Source of the DNA: Phaeosaccion multiseriatum
Lineage: Eukaryota > Ochrophyta, other classes
DNA: 64,000 bases
Assembly: GCA_965112735.1 (NCBI GenBank)
Contig: OZ218958.1
Location: 1,240,001-1,304,000, forward strand
Direction of reading: 5' to 3'
Below the pieces are notes generated by a model. The model saw nothing but the letters and a program-made list of their open reading frames with translations, was not told the origin of the DNA and made no database searches. Shown piece after piece: positions 33,421-44,895 of the stretch (positions within the stretch are counted from its first letter, which is position 1; each line of letters opens with the position of its first letter). A program made the position numbers and the translations under genes.

Positions 33421-36400
33421 ACCGTCTCTGTTGGCGTCAAAGTGGGAGAGCATGAGGGTAAACTGCTCGTCATCCAAATCCACACCAAAGCGCCTGAGCC
33501 CGGCCAACAGGTCCTCTCGGTCGAGCATGCCATCCCCAGCTTCATCCATGGCCTTGAAGCACCGCCTGAGGCCGCGGATGGAGTAGGTACTGTGCTTGTT
33601 GATCATGTCCATCACGCTTTGGACAACGGCTTCTGCCGTCATCACGGGGGGGAGATCTTCCGTGGTTGTTTGGGGCCCCACGGAGCCCTCCTCGGCGGAC
33701 TGGGGGGTGGGGTGACGTGTGTGTGTGTGTGTGTACGCATGTGTGTGTATGTATGTGTGTAGGAGAGGGAGGGACGAAGGGGGGGAGGGGCGGAGGGAGG
33801 GAGAGCAACGAGAGAGAGAGTGTGTGAGTGTGTGTGTTGCGGCGGCATTGTTAGCCCAACTCAAGACGTGTGTGATGCTGTGGGACTATTCTTGGGACGA
33901 GAGGGGAACAACACAAACCACCCTCCCTCCCTCCCTCCCTCCCTCCCTCCCTCTGTATCACCAACACGCTCACCTTAGCCCCCACAATGACCCAGCGGTT
34001 TCCGAGTCGCTCTGCCTTGGCGGCTGATGAAGCCGTCTTGAGGCCCGTGGCCTCTGCCAGCAGCTGCAGCGACTTGCCTGAGCTCCAGAGGGGAGGGAGG
34101 AAGGAGAGGAGGGAGGGAGGGAGGGAGGGAGGGAGGGAAGGAAGGAAGGAAGCTTCAGCAACGCGCGCACACCCAACTACGCACCCACCCACCCACCTAC
34201 ACACACACACACACTCCCCCCACACACTCCCCCACACCCACCCACCCACCCACCCACCCACCCACACACACACCCACACACCTGTAGCAGCGAGGGAGTG
34301 GCAAGACACCTCGTACTCGGCGCCGAAGTCCGTGGTCTCCACGAAGCGCTTCTCGCAGCACAAGTTGCCCATTGTTGAACGGTGCGTGATGACCACGTCA
34401 GTGAAGGTCGGGACGGCGTGTCCTGGTTGGGCGGGTGGGAGGCATTCAGGAGGCATCAGGAGGCATCGGGAGGCATTGGGAGGCGTTTAGGAACGGTTAC
34501 AGGGTCGTGGTCAATGTGAGGAGGGAAGGAGGGACAGAAGGAGGGAGGGAGGGAGGGAGGGAGGGAGGGAAGGAAGGAAGGAAGGAAGTGATTTTGCTCT
34601 AAAGGCTCGGCTGAGGGCGAAGGGAACAGCAGAGCCGGCATCAATATCCTTCCTCTTCCTCATCTCCCTCCCTCCCTCCCTCCCTCCTTCTTTCCCTCCC
34701 TCCCTCTCTCCCTGCCTCCCTCCCTCCCTCCCTCCCTCTCTACATACCCTCGCACACTGACTGACTGACAGACTCCCTTTCTCCCTCTCTCCCTCCCTCT
34801 CTCTCTCCCTCCCTCCCTCCCTCCCCCCCTCCCTCCCTCCCTCCCTCCCTCCCTCCCTCCCTCCCTCCCTCCCTCCCCCCCCCTCCCTCCCTCCCTCCCT
34901 CCCTCCCTCCCTCCCTCCCTCCCTCCCTCCCTCCCTCCCTCCCTCCCTCCCTCCCTCCCTGCCTCCCTCCCTGCCTGCCTCCCTGCCTGCCTCCCTTCCT
35001 GCCTCCCTGCCTGCCTCACCTTCCGCGAGCACTCTCTGCGTGGCGCCTTCCTTCCCCACCACCACCTGCTCGAACTTCCACACCGTGTCGTTCGTGGCTC
35101 CTGCGAGATGGACAGTAAGAGGAAACCGTGTGTGTGTGTGTGAGAGTGAGTGTGTGTGTATGAGAGAGAGAGTGTGTGTGTTTGTGTGTGTGTGCGTAAG
35201 TGCCCCAGTACGAATTTCTTGATTGCTATGGAAACACTGTTAGATAAAGGCAACAAGTGGGTGGAATTGAAGTGGTGTGGTGTGCGTTATCCACTCATTT
35301 CCGCTTCAGGCCTATCCTCCTATCTCTCGACCTCTACTTTCTCCCCCCTGTCTTCGTCTCCTACTCCCCTCGCTCACTCCGTTCCCTCTCACTCAGTTCG
35401 TTCGGCGAGATTTCATGTTCGCCCTCTCTCCCTCTCTCAATCTCTCTCCCCTCCTTTCTCTTCCTTCACCTCCCTCTCTATGTCTCCCCTCAGTCTGTAT
35501 CTACTACACCCGCCCCTCCCCTCTCTTCCTCCCTCTTCCTCCCTCTCTTTCTCTCCCACACACCCCTGCTCGCCCACTCCGTCCCCCTCCTCACCCTTGT
35601 TGAGGAAAACCATCTGCCTGTTGCTGACTTTGCTCGTCTTCCGCTCATTCTTGAGCGTGGAAGCGAGGTACATGCTCTTACGCCGCATCTGAAGCTTCTC
35701 ATCCACCATGAGGCGAGGATGGCACTCTAGATGCACACCCTGCACCACAAGAGAGAGACAGAGAGCGAGGGAAGGAGATACAGGTATATCATATATGATA
35801 TAGAAGAGAGAGAGAGAGGGAGAGAGCGAAAAGGGAGAGAGGGAGGGAGGGAGAGAAGGGGCGAGAGAAGGGGCGAGAGGGAGCAGGACAGAAGAGGGGT
35901 GGGAGAGAATGAGTGAGGTGGAGAGGACACATGGTCGAGTCCGGACTAGATTGGCGATGCACCCAGAATGAGCTGAAAAAAGTGTTTATTGCCATACAGA
36001 GACCTGCAGACGGACAGATCAGACTTCTATGCAAGTCGAATGAACTCCTATCACCAGACGAAGGACACGAATCGAGAGGTAGAGCCCACAGCGCATGCAC
36101 TCACACATGCACGCACACACACACGCACGCACGCACACACACACGCACGCACACACACACAGACATACACAGGAACGTACACACACGCACACACACGCAC
36201 ACACACGCACACGCACATACCTTTCCGTAGGTAACGTAGTCACCCATCTGCTCCGGGTGTTCGTTGTACAGCGTTTGCCGTGCGGCTGCGTCCGTGTCAA
36301 TCAGACTCGGAGCAGTAACTGGTGTCACCACGAAGCACATGCGGGCAGAGGGGGCGACGCTGCGGGACTGCGGCGTGGCTGACACCAGGTACTGAGAGAA

Positions 36401-36985
36401 GAAGGGGAAGCGAAAGGAGAGGCAGGGAGGGAGGGAGGGAGGGAGGGAGGGAGGGAGGGAGGGAGGGAGGGAGGGAGGGAGGGAGGGAGGGAGGGAGGGG
36501 CAGAGGCAAAGGTGGAGCACGATGGAGGGGGAGAGGGATGTAAGCATCATTGCCTGCGGCTGAAGAGAGTCACATGCTTTCGCCTCCCATCACGAAAAAG
36601 TCAGGTACATAGACAGTCAAGTAGGAAAGGCATATAAAAATAGTCAGGTCCGAAGTCGGAGCGGAGTCTGAGCCAGAGGAGGGGGGGAGACGGCCCGATG
36701 TCCATCAGTCAGTCCGTCCGTCCGTCCGTCGGTGGTGGTCACTCCACGCAAACAATCGCGTGACCTCTCCTGCCCCCCAGGAGAGACGCACCTCACTCTC
36801 GCCGGGCAGAATCTCCTCGAAGGGGTCGCACGCCAGACGGGAGTCCGCCTCCACGCTCACAAGCTGAATCACGTCTCCGTAGCGGAGGAAGGAGTCCTCC
36901 GAATAGGACAGCGACACTCTCTGCATACCGGGGGGGATGCAAGGGAATGCGTGTGTGTGTGAGTGAGGGAGAGAAAGGTGTACTA

Positions 36986-37030
<45 letters not shown>

Positions 37031-37492
37031 CAGCACTGAGTCACGCCCTCCTTCCTTCTGCAGCCTCGACCAGCCTGACCTGGAGGCACTTGTCGGCTTT
37101 GGCCTTTCTGGAGTCTGCACAGAGCTCGTTGCAGTTCTTCTTGTGCTTGAAGCTCTGCATCTTGCTCTCCTCCATGCAGCTGTCCTCGAACCAGTTGCCG
37201 ACCTGAGAGAGGCCGCGGGGTGGGAGCGGGAGAAGGAGGCAGGCTCTGTTCAGCGCGTAGATAGGGAGCATACTGCTCAGTCGATACTGCTAGTACAAGT
37301 ACTACTCTACTGCTGCCGGCGGCTGCTGCTACAGGAAGCAGAGGGAGGGGGGGGATTTAAATTGATTCTAATTGCATATGCTAGATTAGCATGCAGCAGC
37401 AGCAGCTGCTGCTACTGCTGCTCTGCGAGAAATACCTTAGTCTTGACTCCATAGCGCTGTGCCCCAGCAAGCTGCTGCGGTGTGAACTGCAT
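31927..37492 (-). CDS. CFAP161: CFAP161 homologue fused to a calcyphosin-like EF-hand module
   Basis: Twelve exons: 37436-37492, 37080-37202, 36792-36920, 36221-36391, 35595-35739, 35020-35100, 34282-34422, 33974-34077, 33423-33699, 32967-33139, 32527-32659 and 31927-32000. All joins keep phase, giving 535 residues. Residues 1-317 match CFAP161, a microtubule inner protein of ciliary doublets: [20 protein letters not shown] then [58 protein letters not shown] and [10 protein letters not shown]. From 318 on it is a calcyphosin-like EF-hand protein with loops [24 protein letters not shown] and [12 protein letters not shown], and the typical end [15 protein letters not shown]. It implies a ciliary role with calcium binding. 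A true fusion is supported by phase-0 splicing of GAK to SAEEGS with no stop or start between. An alternative is two genes with an unseen promoter in the 33700-33973 intron. Confidence 0.88.
32010..32418. repeat. (GGGA)n-rich intron
   Basis: Some 400 bases of GGGA/GGGAG units with AGAGC interruptions and two near-identical 90-bp blocks (starting at about 32090 and 32155) fill the last intron of the CFAP161 gene. Confidence 0.9.
32702..32945. repeat. (GGGTGA)n array with a telomere-like GGGTTA core
   Basis: About 40 hexamers of GGGTGA with variants; at 32722-32746 the unit becomes GGGTTAGGGTTAGGGTTAGG, the vertebrate/protist TTAGGG telomere unit. Lies in the intron between exons 32967-33139 and 32527-32659. 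Confidence 0.9.
34661..35016. repeat. (CCCT)n-rich intron
   Basis: CCCT units, perfect over long stretches (34850-34965), fill the intron between exons 35020-35100 and 34282-34422 of the CFAP161 gene; a similar (GGGA)n tract is at 36424-36500 in another intron. Confidence 0.95.
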
Positions 37493-38308
37493 TGTGGCCC
37501 TCCCTTCTCCCCCTCACCGCCTTCCTCTCCCCCTCCTCTTCTCCCTCTCCTTGGACCTTCTTCTCCACCAAGCTCCCCTTCTGCTCCTTCTCCTCCTCCT
37601 CCCTCACTCCTCAGCTCTGTAGGTAGTTACCCCCGTCTACCACCGCGATTGCTACTGTTGCTGTTGCTATTTTTTCTATTGTGTCGGCGCAAGACTCGAA
37701 ACGGCATGGACAAACTGAAAGGCAAATTAAATTGGGTACCCATTTCTCTCGGAGCGTTACATTTTTAGCGCACGATCTTTCCCCCACCATATCCATTGCA
37801 TGTCTCGATCCACACGTTCGCACTCCTCAAGGTCTCTGCCCCCTGTCAAGGTGCTCTGTCCACGGTAAGCTACGACACCAACACAGAGAGTGCAGGTTTG
37901 AGTGCCGCGCCGGGCCAGAGAGAGAGAGAGAGAGCATTCGCAGGCGTTAGAGTCATTTGATTGAATTGAAGGGCGCGTGCTTTCCTGTGATGGGTTTACA
38001 CGTGGCCGTGCCCCTCCTCTCGTCTAGAGGCTCAGTGTAGATGGCGGTGAATATATGACTACTCTCTCCCCGCGCTTACCTGGGCCGGCCGTGAGGAGGG
38101 CACTTCCATTTACGTCGAAAGCGCTAGTGCACCTTCGTCGGGGGAAGGGATCTGTGGCTTCAAGCCCCCTTCCCCTGGCAGCTCTCCGACCCTCGGGCCT
38201 CGTCTTGCTGACATTTACCTCTCCCCATCCTCTCACCTCTCTTCCTTCCACCCAACCTCTCCGCTTTCAGAAAGGCAGGACTCAGGACTCGAAGCGATTC
38301 CATTCGGT
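37493..38308. promoter_or_regulatory. Divergent region between CFAP161 and the ankyrin gene
   Basis: 816 bases carrying the promoters and 5' UTRs of the two divergent genes. The sequence is mixed, with a TCC-rich stretch at 37500-37615 and ordinary sequence beyond. No promoter element could be assigned. Confidence 0.4.
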
Positions 38309-40678
38309 ATGGAGCGATCTTCCAGCAGTGTAGCGCCTCCGATCATGGAACGAGGCCTCACCATTGAGATACCTGAACCACCCGACGACAGCAGCAGCTC
38401 GGCGGCGGCTCCGATCATGGAGCAGGGACTTGCGCTTGCAGCGCCTCCGACCTGGGAGGAGGGACTGACTATCGAGGTACAGCATACATGAAGAGGCGAG
38501 AGAGAGAGTAGCAGATCAGGCAGTGGTGGTGCGTGCGTTGGTCTAAAAGAGACGGACGGGCCTCTTCGTGTGCTTGCTTTCTCCCATTATGCTGGCTTGT
38601 CCCTTTCCCCGCTGCTCGCCAAAGTACAATTCCTCTCTCCCTCCCATCTCCCTCCCTCTACCCCCCTCTCCCCTCACCTCCCTCGCGCCCCCTCTCCTCC
38701 TCTCGCTCACTCACCCCCCCCCCTCTCGCAGGCGAAGCGCCTCTGCCAGGCCATACGATATGGGGTGAAGACAGCAAAGATCAAGACCATCATAAGACAG
38801 CTGCTTGCCGAGCGCGGAAGAGCCAGTTTGGAGCAACCCATACACGACGATGGAACCACAGCCATAGTCCTAAGTGCCGAGTATGGTCGCGCAGACGTCG
38901 TGGAGCTTCTACTGGAGGAAGGGGCGTATATCACCACTGGAGGAGGACCGGGGGGAAGGACGCCCTTGGTGGCAGCGAGTCAGCACCAAAAGCTCAGCGT
39001 GGTGAAAGTGTTGTTGAGCGCAGGAGCCCCGGTGGACCAAGTGGACGACGCTTGCATGACGCCCCTGATGTGGTCCGCGCAACTCGGACATGGTACAGTG
39101 GTGGCCATGCTCGTCTCAGCAGGCGCACGCGTAGACAAGCAGAGGCCTGATGGCTTCTCGGCCCTCATTATGGCATCGGACAGTGGGAAAACGTCTGTTG
39201 TGGAGCAGCTCATCAGGGCGAAGGCGAATGTAGATCTGGAGACGAGCAATGGATGCACTGCCCTGGGGCTTGCGGCCGATCAAGGGCGCGTGGCAGTTGT
39301 GTCTGTGCTACTGGCTGCCCAGGCTTCGGTGGATCATACCGATGAGAATGGGGAGACTCCTTTGATGTTTGCCAGTGAGAATGACCACCCCAAAGTGGTC
39401 TCCAAGCTCCTGTCTGCCCAGGCTGACGTGGAGCATACCAATCCGAATGGTGAGAATGCCTTAATGGCGGCTGCGCTAGCGGGCAACGCCGCGGTGGTGA
39501 GGACGCTACTGTCTGCAAACGCCAAAGTGAATCATACACAGGCAAACGGATGCACGGCGCTCATGTTCGCCAGCCACAGCGGACACACTGCTGTAGTGGC
39601 ACGGCTCATCAAGGCAAAGGCATTGGTAGACACAGCGAATGAAAGTGGATCGACCGCCCTCATCACGGCCGCAAAGAATGGGAGTGTGGCAGTGGTGGAG
39701 CTGCTACTCTCTGCCAATGCAAGCGCAGACATGACTAACCACGGCGGGTGGACTGCGCTCATGGCATCTTCGTCTGACGGTCATGTGGGAGTCGTCAAGG
39801 CTCTTCTGCGATCGCGTCGGGGCCTGGACGTAAATCTTGGGATGGAGAATGGAGAGACAGCGCTGTCAATGGCCTGTGAGAATGGGCACGAGGCGTGTGT
39901 GGTGCTGCTCATTCACGCGAAGGCAAACTTGAATGCCACCGACCATCAAGGATGGACACCGCTGATGGTGGCCGCGCAGAGGGGGCACACGAAGGTGGTG
40001 GAGCAGCTCGTCGCCGCGAAAGCAAGCTTGAATGTCGCCGATCACCAAGGATGGACGCCGCTGATGGCGGCCGCGCAGAGGGGGCACACGAAGGTGGTGG
40101 AGCAGCTCGTCGCCGCGAAGGCAAGCTTGGATGAAACAGACAATGTGGGATGGACGGCTCTGAAACTGGCCTGTCAGAACGGGCACGAGGCAGTGGTGGT
40201 GCAGCTGCTCTCTGGCCACGTCAGTCTGGATCATGGGATGGAGGGAGGCATCACCGCTCTGATGTTAGCGTCCCAAAACGGGCACTTGGGAGTTGTGACG
40301 CTGCTACTCTCTGCCCAACTCAGTGACGTGAATATCGAGAGAGACGAGAGGGAGAACGGCGAGGTCCGAGGCACGATTGAGGAGGACGAGTATGAAGTGG
40401 CCAACAATGATACCGGAGATGACGCGTGGGTGAGGAGTGCCTCTCTGGAAACGCAAGCAGGGGTGCGGCAGAAGAGGGGCTGGTCTTGGGGATGGGGCAT
40501 GCGACAGAACATCGGGAGGAGGGAGGAGAATGGACAGAGCCATGGTGTGGGCCCATATCCGCAAACGCAAACTGGACGGCTGCAGAAGCTGTGGCATAGA
40601 TTGCGGGCGCGACAGCGGTGGAGAAGGTCATCTCGGCAAACGCATCCTCGATTCCGACCCAAGTCAAGTGCAGCCTAA
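38309..40678 (+). CDS. Ankyrin-repeat protein
   Basis: Two exons, 38309-38476 and 38732-40678, joined in phase 0, give 704 residues. Exon 1 contains an internal repeat, APPIMERGLTIEI and AAPIMEQGLALAA then WEEGLTIE. From about residue 85 to 585 there are some 15 ankyrin repeats with the usual G-TAL--A---GH--VV--LL-A-A pattern (for example GCTALMFASHSGHTAVVARL). Ankyrin stacks bind other proteins; the partner is unknown. The tail is acidic, then very basic and Trp-rich (WSWGWGM; LWHRLRARQRWRR). Two consecutive repeats at 39923-40120 are nearly identical in DNA, a recent 99-bp duplication. Exon 1 has no upstream in-frame evidence, so the start is the first ATG. Function not recognised. Confidence 0.82.
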
Positions 40679-41345
40679 CCAATTGGCTGTTATCGACCTT
40701 GGTTACTGCAATGGACAAGGCATGCACGCGTATAGAGAGATGGACAGATAGACAGATAGACAGGTAGGCAGGTGGATAGATAGACAAATCTCGTTTTGAA
40801 ATTAAATGATCACCCGCTGCCAATGCCACTCTCCCTTCCACCCACCCACCCACCCACCCACCTCCTAGCTACTCCCCCGCCCGCAGCCCTCCCCCCCCCG
40901 ACCCCCCATCCGACCCTCCTCCTCCACCCCCCCTTCCTCCCTCCACGGCCAACCACATTCTCACTAAAGCAAGACTATCCCACATTTCCACCACCCGCTC
41001 CCACACCTGTAGTGTCTTTCCCCCTTCCCCTCCTCTCCCGTCCCTTCATCAGCCTGTCTCCGCCCCCCCCCAACCGGCGACGGCGCCTCACCAACCCGCG
41101 TGTGGGTGCCCTCACCCCCCCCCCTCCCCCCCGTCCGTCCGTCTGTGCCGCTTGGTGGACTCCTATCCCTCACGTGCAGCATCTGTCACTCTGTTATGTA
41201 TGGGCCAGGCCCAGGCACTTAAAAGAGAGACACAAGCCAGCCATAGAGCCCTTTCTTTCCCTTCAGCCACGGACACACACCCAGCAAACGATATTGTGTA
41301 TCACCACCTGCTGCTGCTGTACCACCAACTGGTGCTACTGCCGCC
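40679..41345. other. Convergent 3' region between the ankyrin and AsnRS genes
   Basis: Holds two 3' UTRs. C-rich runs at 40840-40935 and 41060-41140, (AGAT/ACAG)n at 40735-40785. Near the AsnRS stop a GTATCACCA motif copy appears at 41297. No gene seen. Confidence 0.5.
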
Positions 41346-41689
41346 TCAGTACTCGCACGCGGATCCGTACGACCTTGGAAAGGGGATGGTGTCCTTGATG
41401 TTGTCGAGACCGGTGACAAACATCACCAGGCGTTCGAATCCGAGACCAAAGCCGGCGTGCTTCATCGTGCCTGGAGGGGGGGGGAGGGAGGGGCGAGGAG
41501 GGAGAGAGGTAGGGACAGGAGGCAAGGGTGAGAGGGCGAAGAGGGGAGAGAGAGAGACGGACGGAGAAGGGTAGGACGAGAAGAAAGAATGGGATAATGA
41601 GATGCATGTTCCCTTTTCTCATTTCTCTCAGTCTCTCCCTCCCTCGCGCGCTCTCTCTTTCCCCGTGTATGGATCCGCCCTCGTGTGTG

Positions 41690-41737
<48 letters not shown>

Positions 41738-42373
41738 CACTCACCATATCTCCGTAGGTCGAGGTACCAGGAGATGGCGTCTACCCCGAGCCCTGTCTCC
41801 TTCGCACGCTGCTCCAACACGTCGAGCTGCTCCTCACGCTGCGAGCCGCCAATGATCTGCATCACCACACATACAGCAGTTGGTGATACAACCACACCGC
41901 ACCACACGATAACGCCACAGCACAGTAAAGCACAGCCACATTAGACGAGACCGATGGGGAGTCCCAACAAATGACCAACACAGGATGACCAACACGGGCA
42001 TCCATCCATCGGGGAAGAAGGCAGACAGACGCAGAAAGAGGGACACAGGGAGAGAGGCACGAACAAACGTAACAGGAAGGATTAGAGGCATATGGAGGGG
42101 GGCTTGCGGGGCTTGCGTGCAAGGGTAGGTAATCCCCAACCCGCCCCCCCCGTGGTGTTTAATACGGGCACTCTTACGTACGCTTCTATAAACCATACGT
42201 ACGCTACACATACGCTAGTATAGAAGAGTTTTATGTTCTTTCGTACCTCTCCAATCCTGGGCACGAGAATATCCATGGCAGCGACGGTCTTCCCATCGGG
42301 GTTGAGCTTCATGTAAAACGCCTTGATGTCCTTGGGGTAGTCGATCACGATCACAGGCTGCTTGTATACCTGT

Positions 42374-42420
<47 letters not shown>

Positions 42421-43248
42421 TAGGAGGAGGAGGAGTAGGAGGAGGAGGAGGCGAAGGAAGGGGAGGGGTTGAGGGGGAGGATGATGATGAGGAGGAGGAG
42501 GAGGAAGAGGAGGAGGAGGAGGAGGAGGAGGAGGAGGAGGAGGACGAGGAGGAGGGGGAGGAGGAGGAGGAGGAGGAGGAGGAGGAGGAGGAGGAGGAGG
42601 AGGAGGAAGAGAGGGGTCGAGGGAGGGGTCGAGGGGGGGGGTGAGGTGGAGGCGGAGAGTTCAGAGGGAGAATGTTCTCGCATGTAATCTTACCCGACCC
42701 GCTACCCACGTGGAGAAGCCTTCCAGCAAATCCTCACGCAGGAAGGCATAAAGGCATGCGCGAATCCTAACGTGGCAATACGTAACACTTACGGACCTTT
42801 TCTGTGATGTACCTCTCGTGCTCGGAGCCCAAGTCGTCCCCCCAATTCGGGTACGATTCGAACTTCACCTGAGAGGAGGAGGAGGAGGAGGAGGAGGAGG
42901 AAGAGGACCGGAAGGGGGGGAGGAGAAGGAGGAGGAGGAGGAGGAGGAGGATGATGAGGAGGAGGAGGAGGAGCAGGACCAGGGAAAGTGTGAGCATCAC
43001 TGTTCAATGCCATGGATGGGAAGAGATTATTTCGTACGTAACCTTGGTATGTACGCACCTTCTTCTTGGCGATGTGGTCCTGCAGCACCTCCACAGCCTT
43101 GGTGTAGGGAAGGCGGATGAAGTCACTGAATGGCGAGTGTCAGGACAGGGCAGACAATAGGGAGTGTCAGGACGGTGGGTGGACGGATGAAGTCACCATG
43201 TCAAAGGCATCGGGGGGTGTCAGGACAGAGGATCGGTGCATTTGTGTG

Positions 43249-43294
<46 letters not shown>

Positions 43295-44846
43295 AACAAA
43301 AGAGCCTCCCTCCCCCCCGTCATGTCTCCAAAACACCCATCCATACAAGCCTCTCTCTACCCTCTTCAGGAAGCTCCGTCTCCCCCCAGGGCCACCCCAC
43401 CCCACCCCACCCCCCACCCCCCCCCTCCACTCCCTCCCCTGCTCCACCCTCTCTCTCTCACCTCTCCAACACGTTCACGAGCCTCTTCCGGAGTTCCTTC
43501 TCCCCCGAAGGGATGCCCTCAAAGAGCCTGAGGTCGTCGTCGCAGTGCTCAAGAGCGTAGGCGGTGAGGTATTTGATGTAATCCTCGGCAAGGCACATGT
43601 CGTCCTCGAGCTCTGCAAATGCGATCTTTGGGGGTAAGACAAGTAAGGGGACAGGGGGACAGGGGGGCAATGGAAACTTCAACTTCAAGTAGCGTAAGGA
43701 GAGGTGGGGAGGTGGAGTGGAGTGGCGAAAGGGATGTCTTCTCTCCCTCTTGCCTCTCTCTTTGTCTCTCGCTCCTCCCTGCCCTGCGCCCCTTCGCACC
43801 TCGCTGCCCACCCCCGTGGGTATAAGCACCCCCTTCTCCCTCCCTCCCTCCCTCCCTCCCTCCATGTGGCGTACCTCTGGCTCAATCATCCAGAACTCTG
43901 CCAAGTGGCGTGCGGTGTTGCTGTGTTCGGCGCGGAAAGTGGGGCCGAAGGTGTACACGTCACTCAAAGCGCAGCAATGGGTTTCTACGTTGAGCTGTCC
44001 TGAAACTGTCAGGCATGTTCGCTTGCCGAAGAAGTCCTATTTGTGACAGGAGGTTTGCGGGGGGAGGGAGGGGAGGAAGGAGCGGACGGGAGGGAGGAAG
44101 GAAGGCAGAGAGGGAGAGACGGAGGGGGTTCAAAGGCAGCGAACGTCTATCTGTCAGAAACCCAGTGTCAGAGACCCACTGTCAGAGAGAAACCCAAAGT
44201 GAGATACCCAAGTCCGGGTAGGACAGAGCGGCTCAGCTCTCTCAACTCAAGACAGGCACACATATAACATGCACCCACACGAGAGGAGGGAGACAACGAC
44301 TCTGTCTCACAGTTGGCGAGCCGCCGCTGGGTATCACAAACCCACCTGCTTTACCTACACTGTGAAAACTCCCTGTGAATCACCAACCCACCTACCTACC
44401 CCCTGTGCCCACCTGTGCATAGTCGATGTTCCCCTCCTTGGTCTTGGCCTTGGCCTGCACCTGTCCGTCCTCGCCGAGCACTGTGGTGACCACAAACTGC
44501 TCCCCCGCTCCTTCGCAATCCGCGCCCGTGATGAGTGGAGTGTGCACGTACAAAAACCCTGTGCATCAAAAACAAAAACACAAAAACACAAAATGGTCAG
44601 GGTAAAAGCAAAAAAAAGATCAAGCAAAGGTTAAGGTTAAGCGCCCGTGACCAGAGCGAATTGTGTACGCACAAGAAAGCCTCGTATTCGTACCAAAAAG
44701 GTCAAGCAAGCGATTAAGCAAAGATGGAAGCCAAGAGGGAGAGGAAGGGTAGTGTTGAAGCGGCGTTACGTTTGCTGCGTGCGTAAGGGGTGCGTATGTG
44801 TACGTCACGTGGGCTCTCTCCGTCTCCCACCCCTACGTCAAGGGGA

Positions 44847-44895
<49 letters not shown>

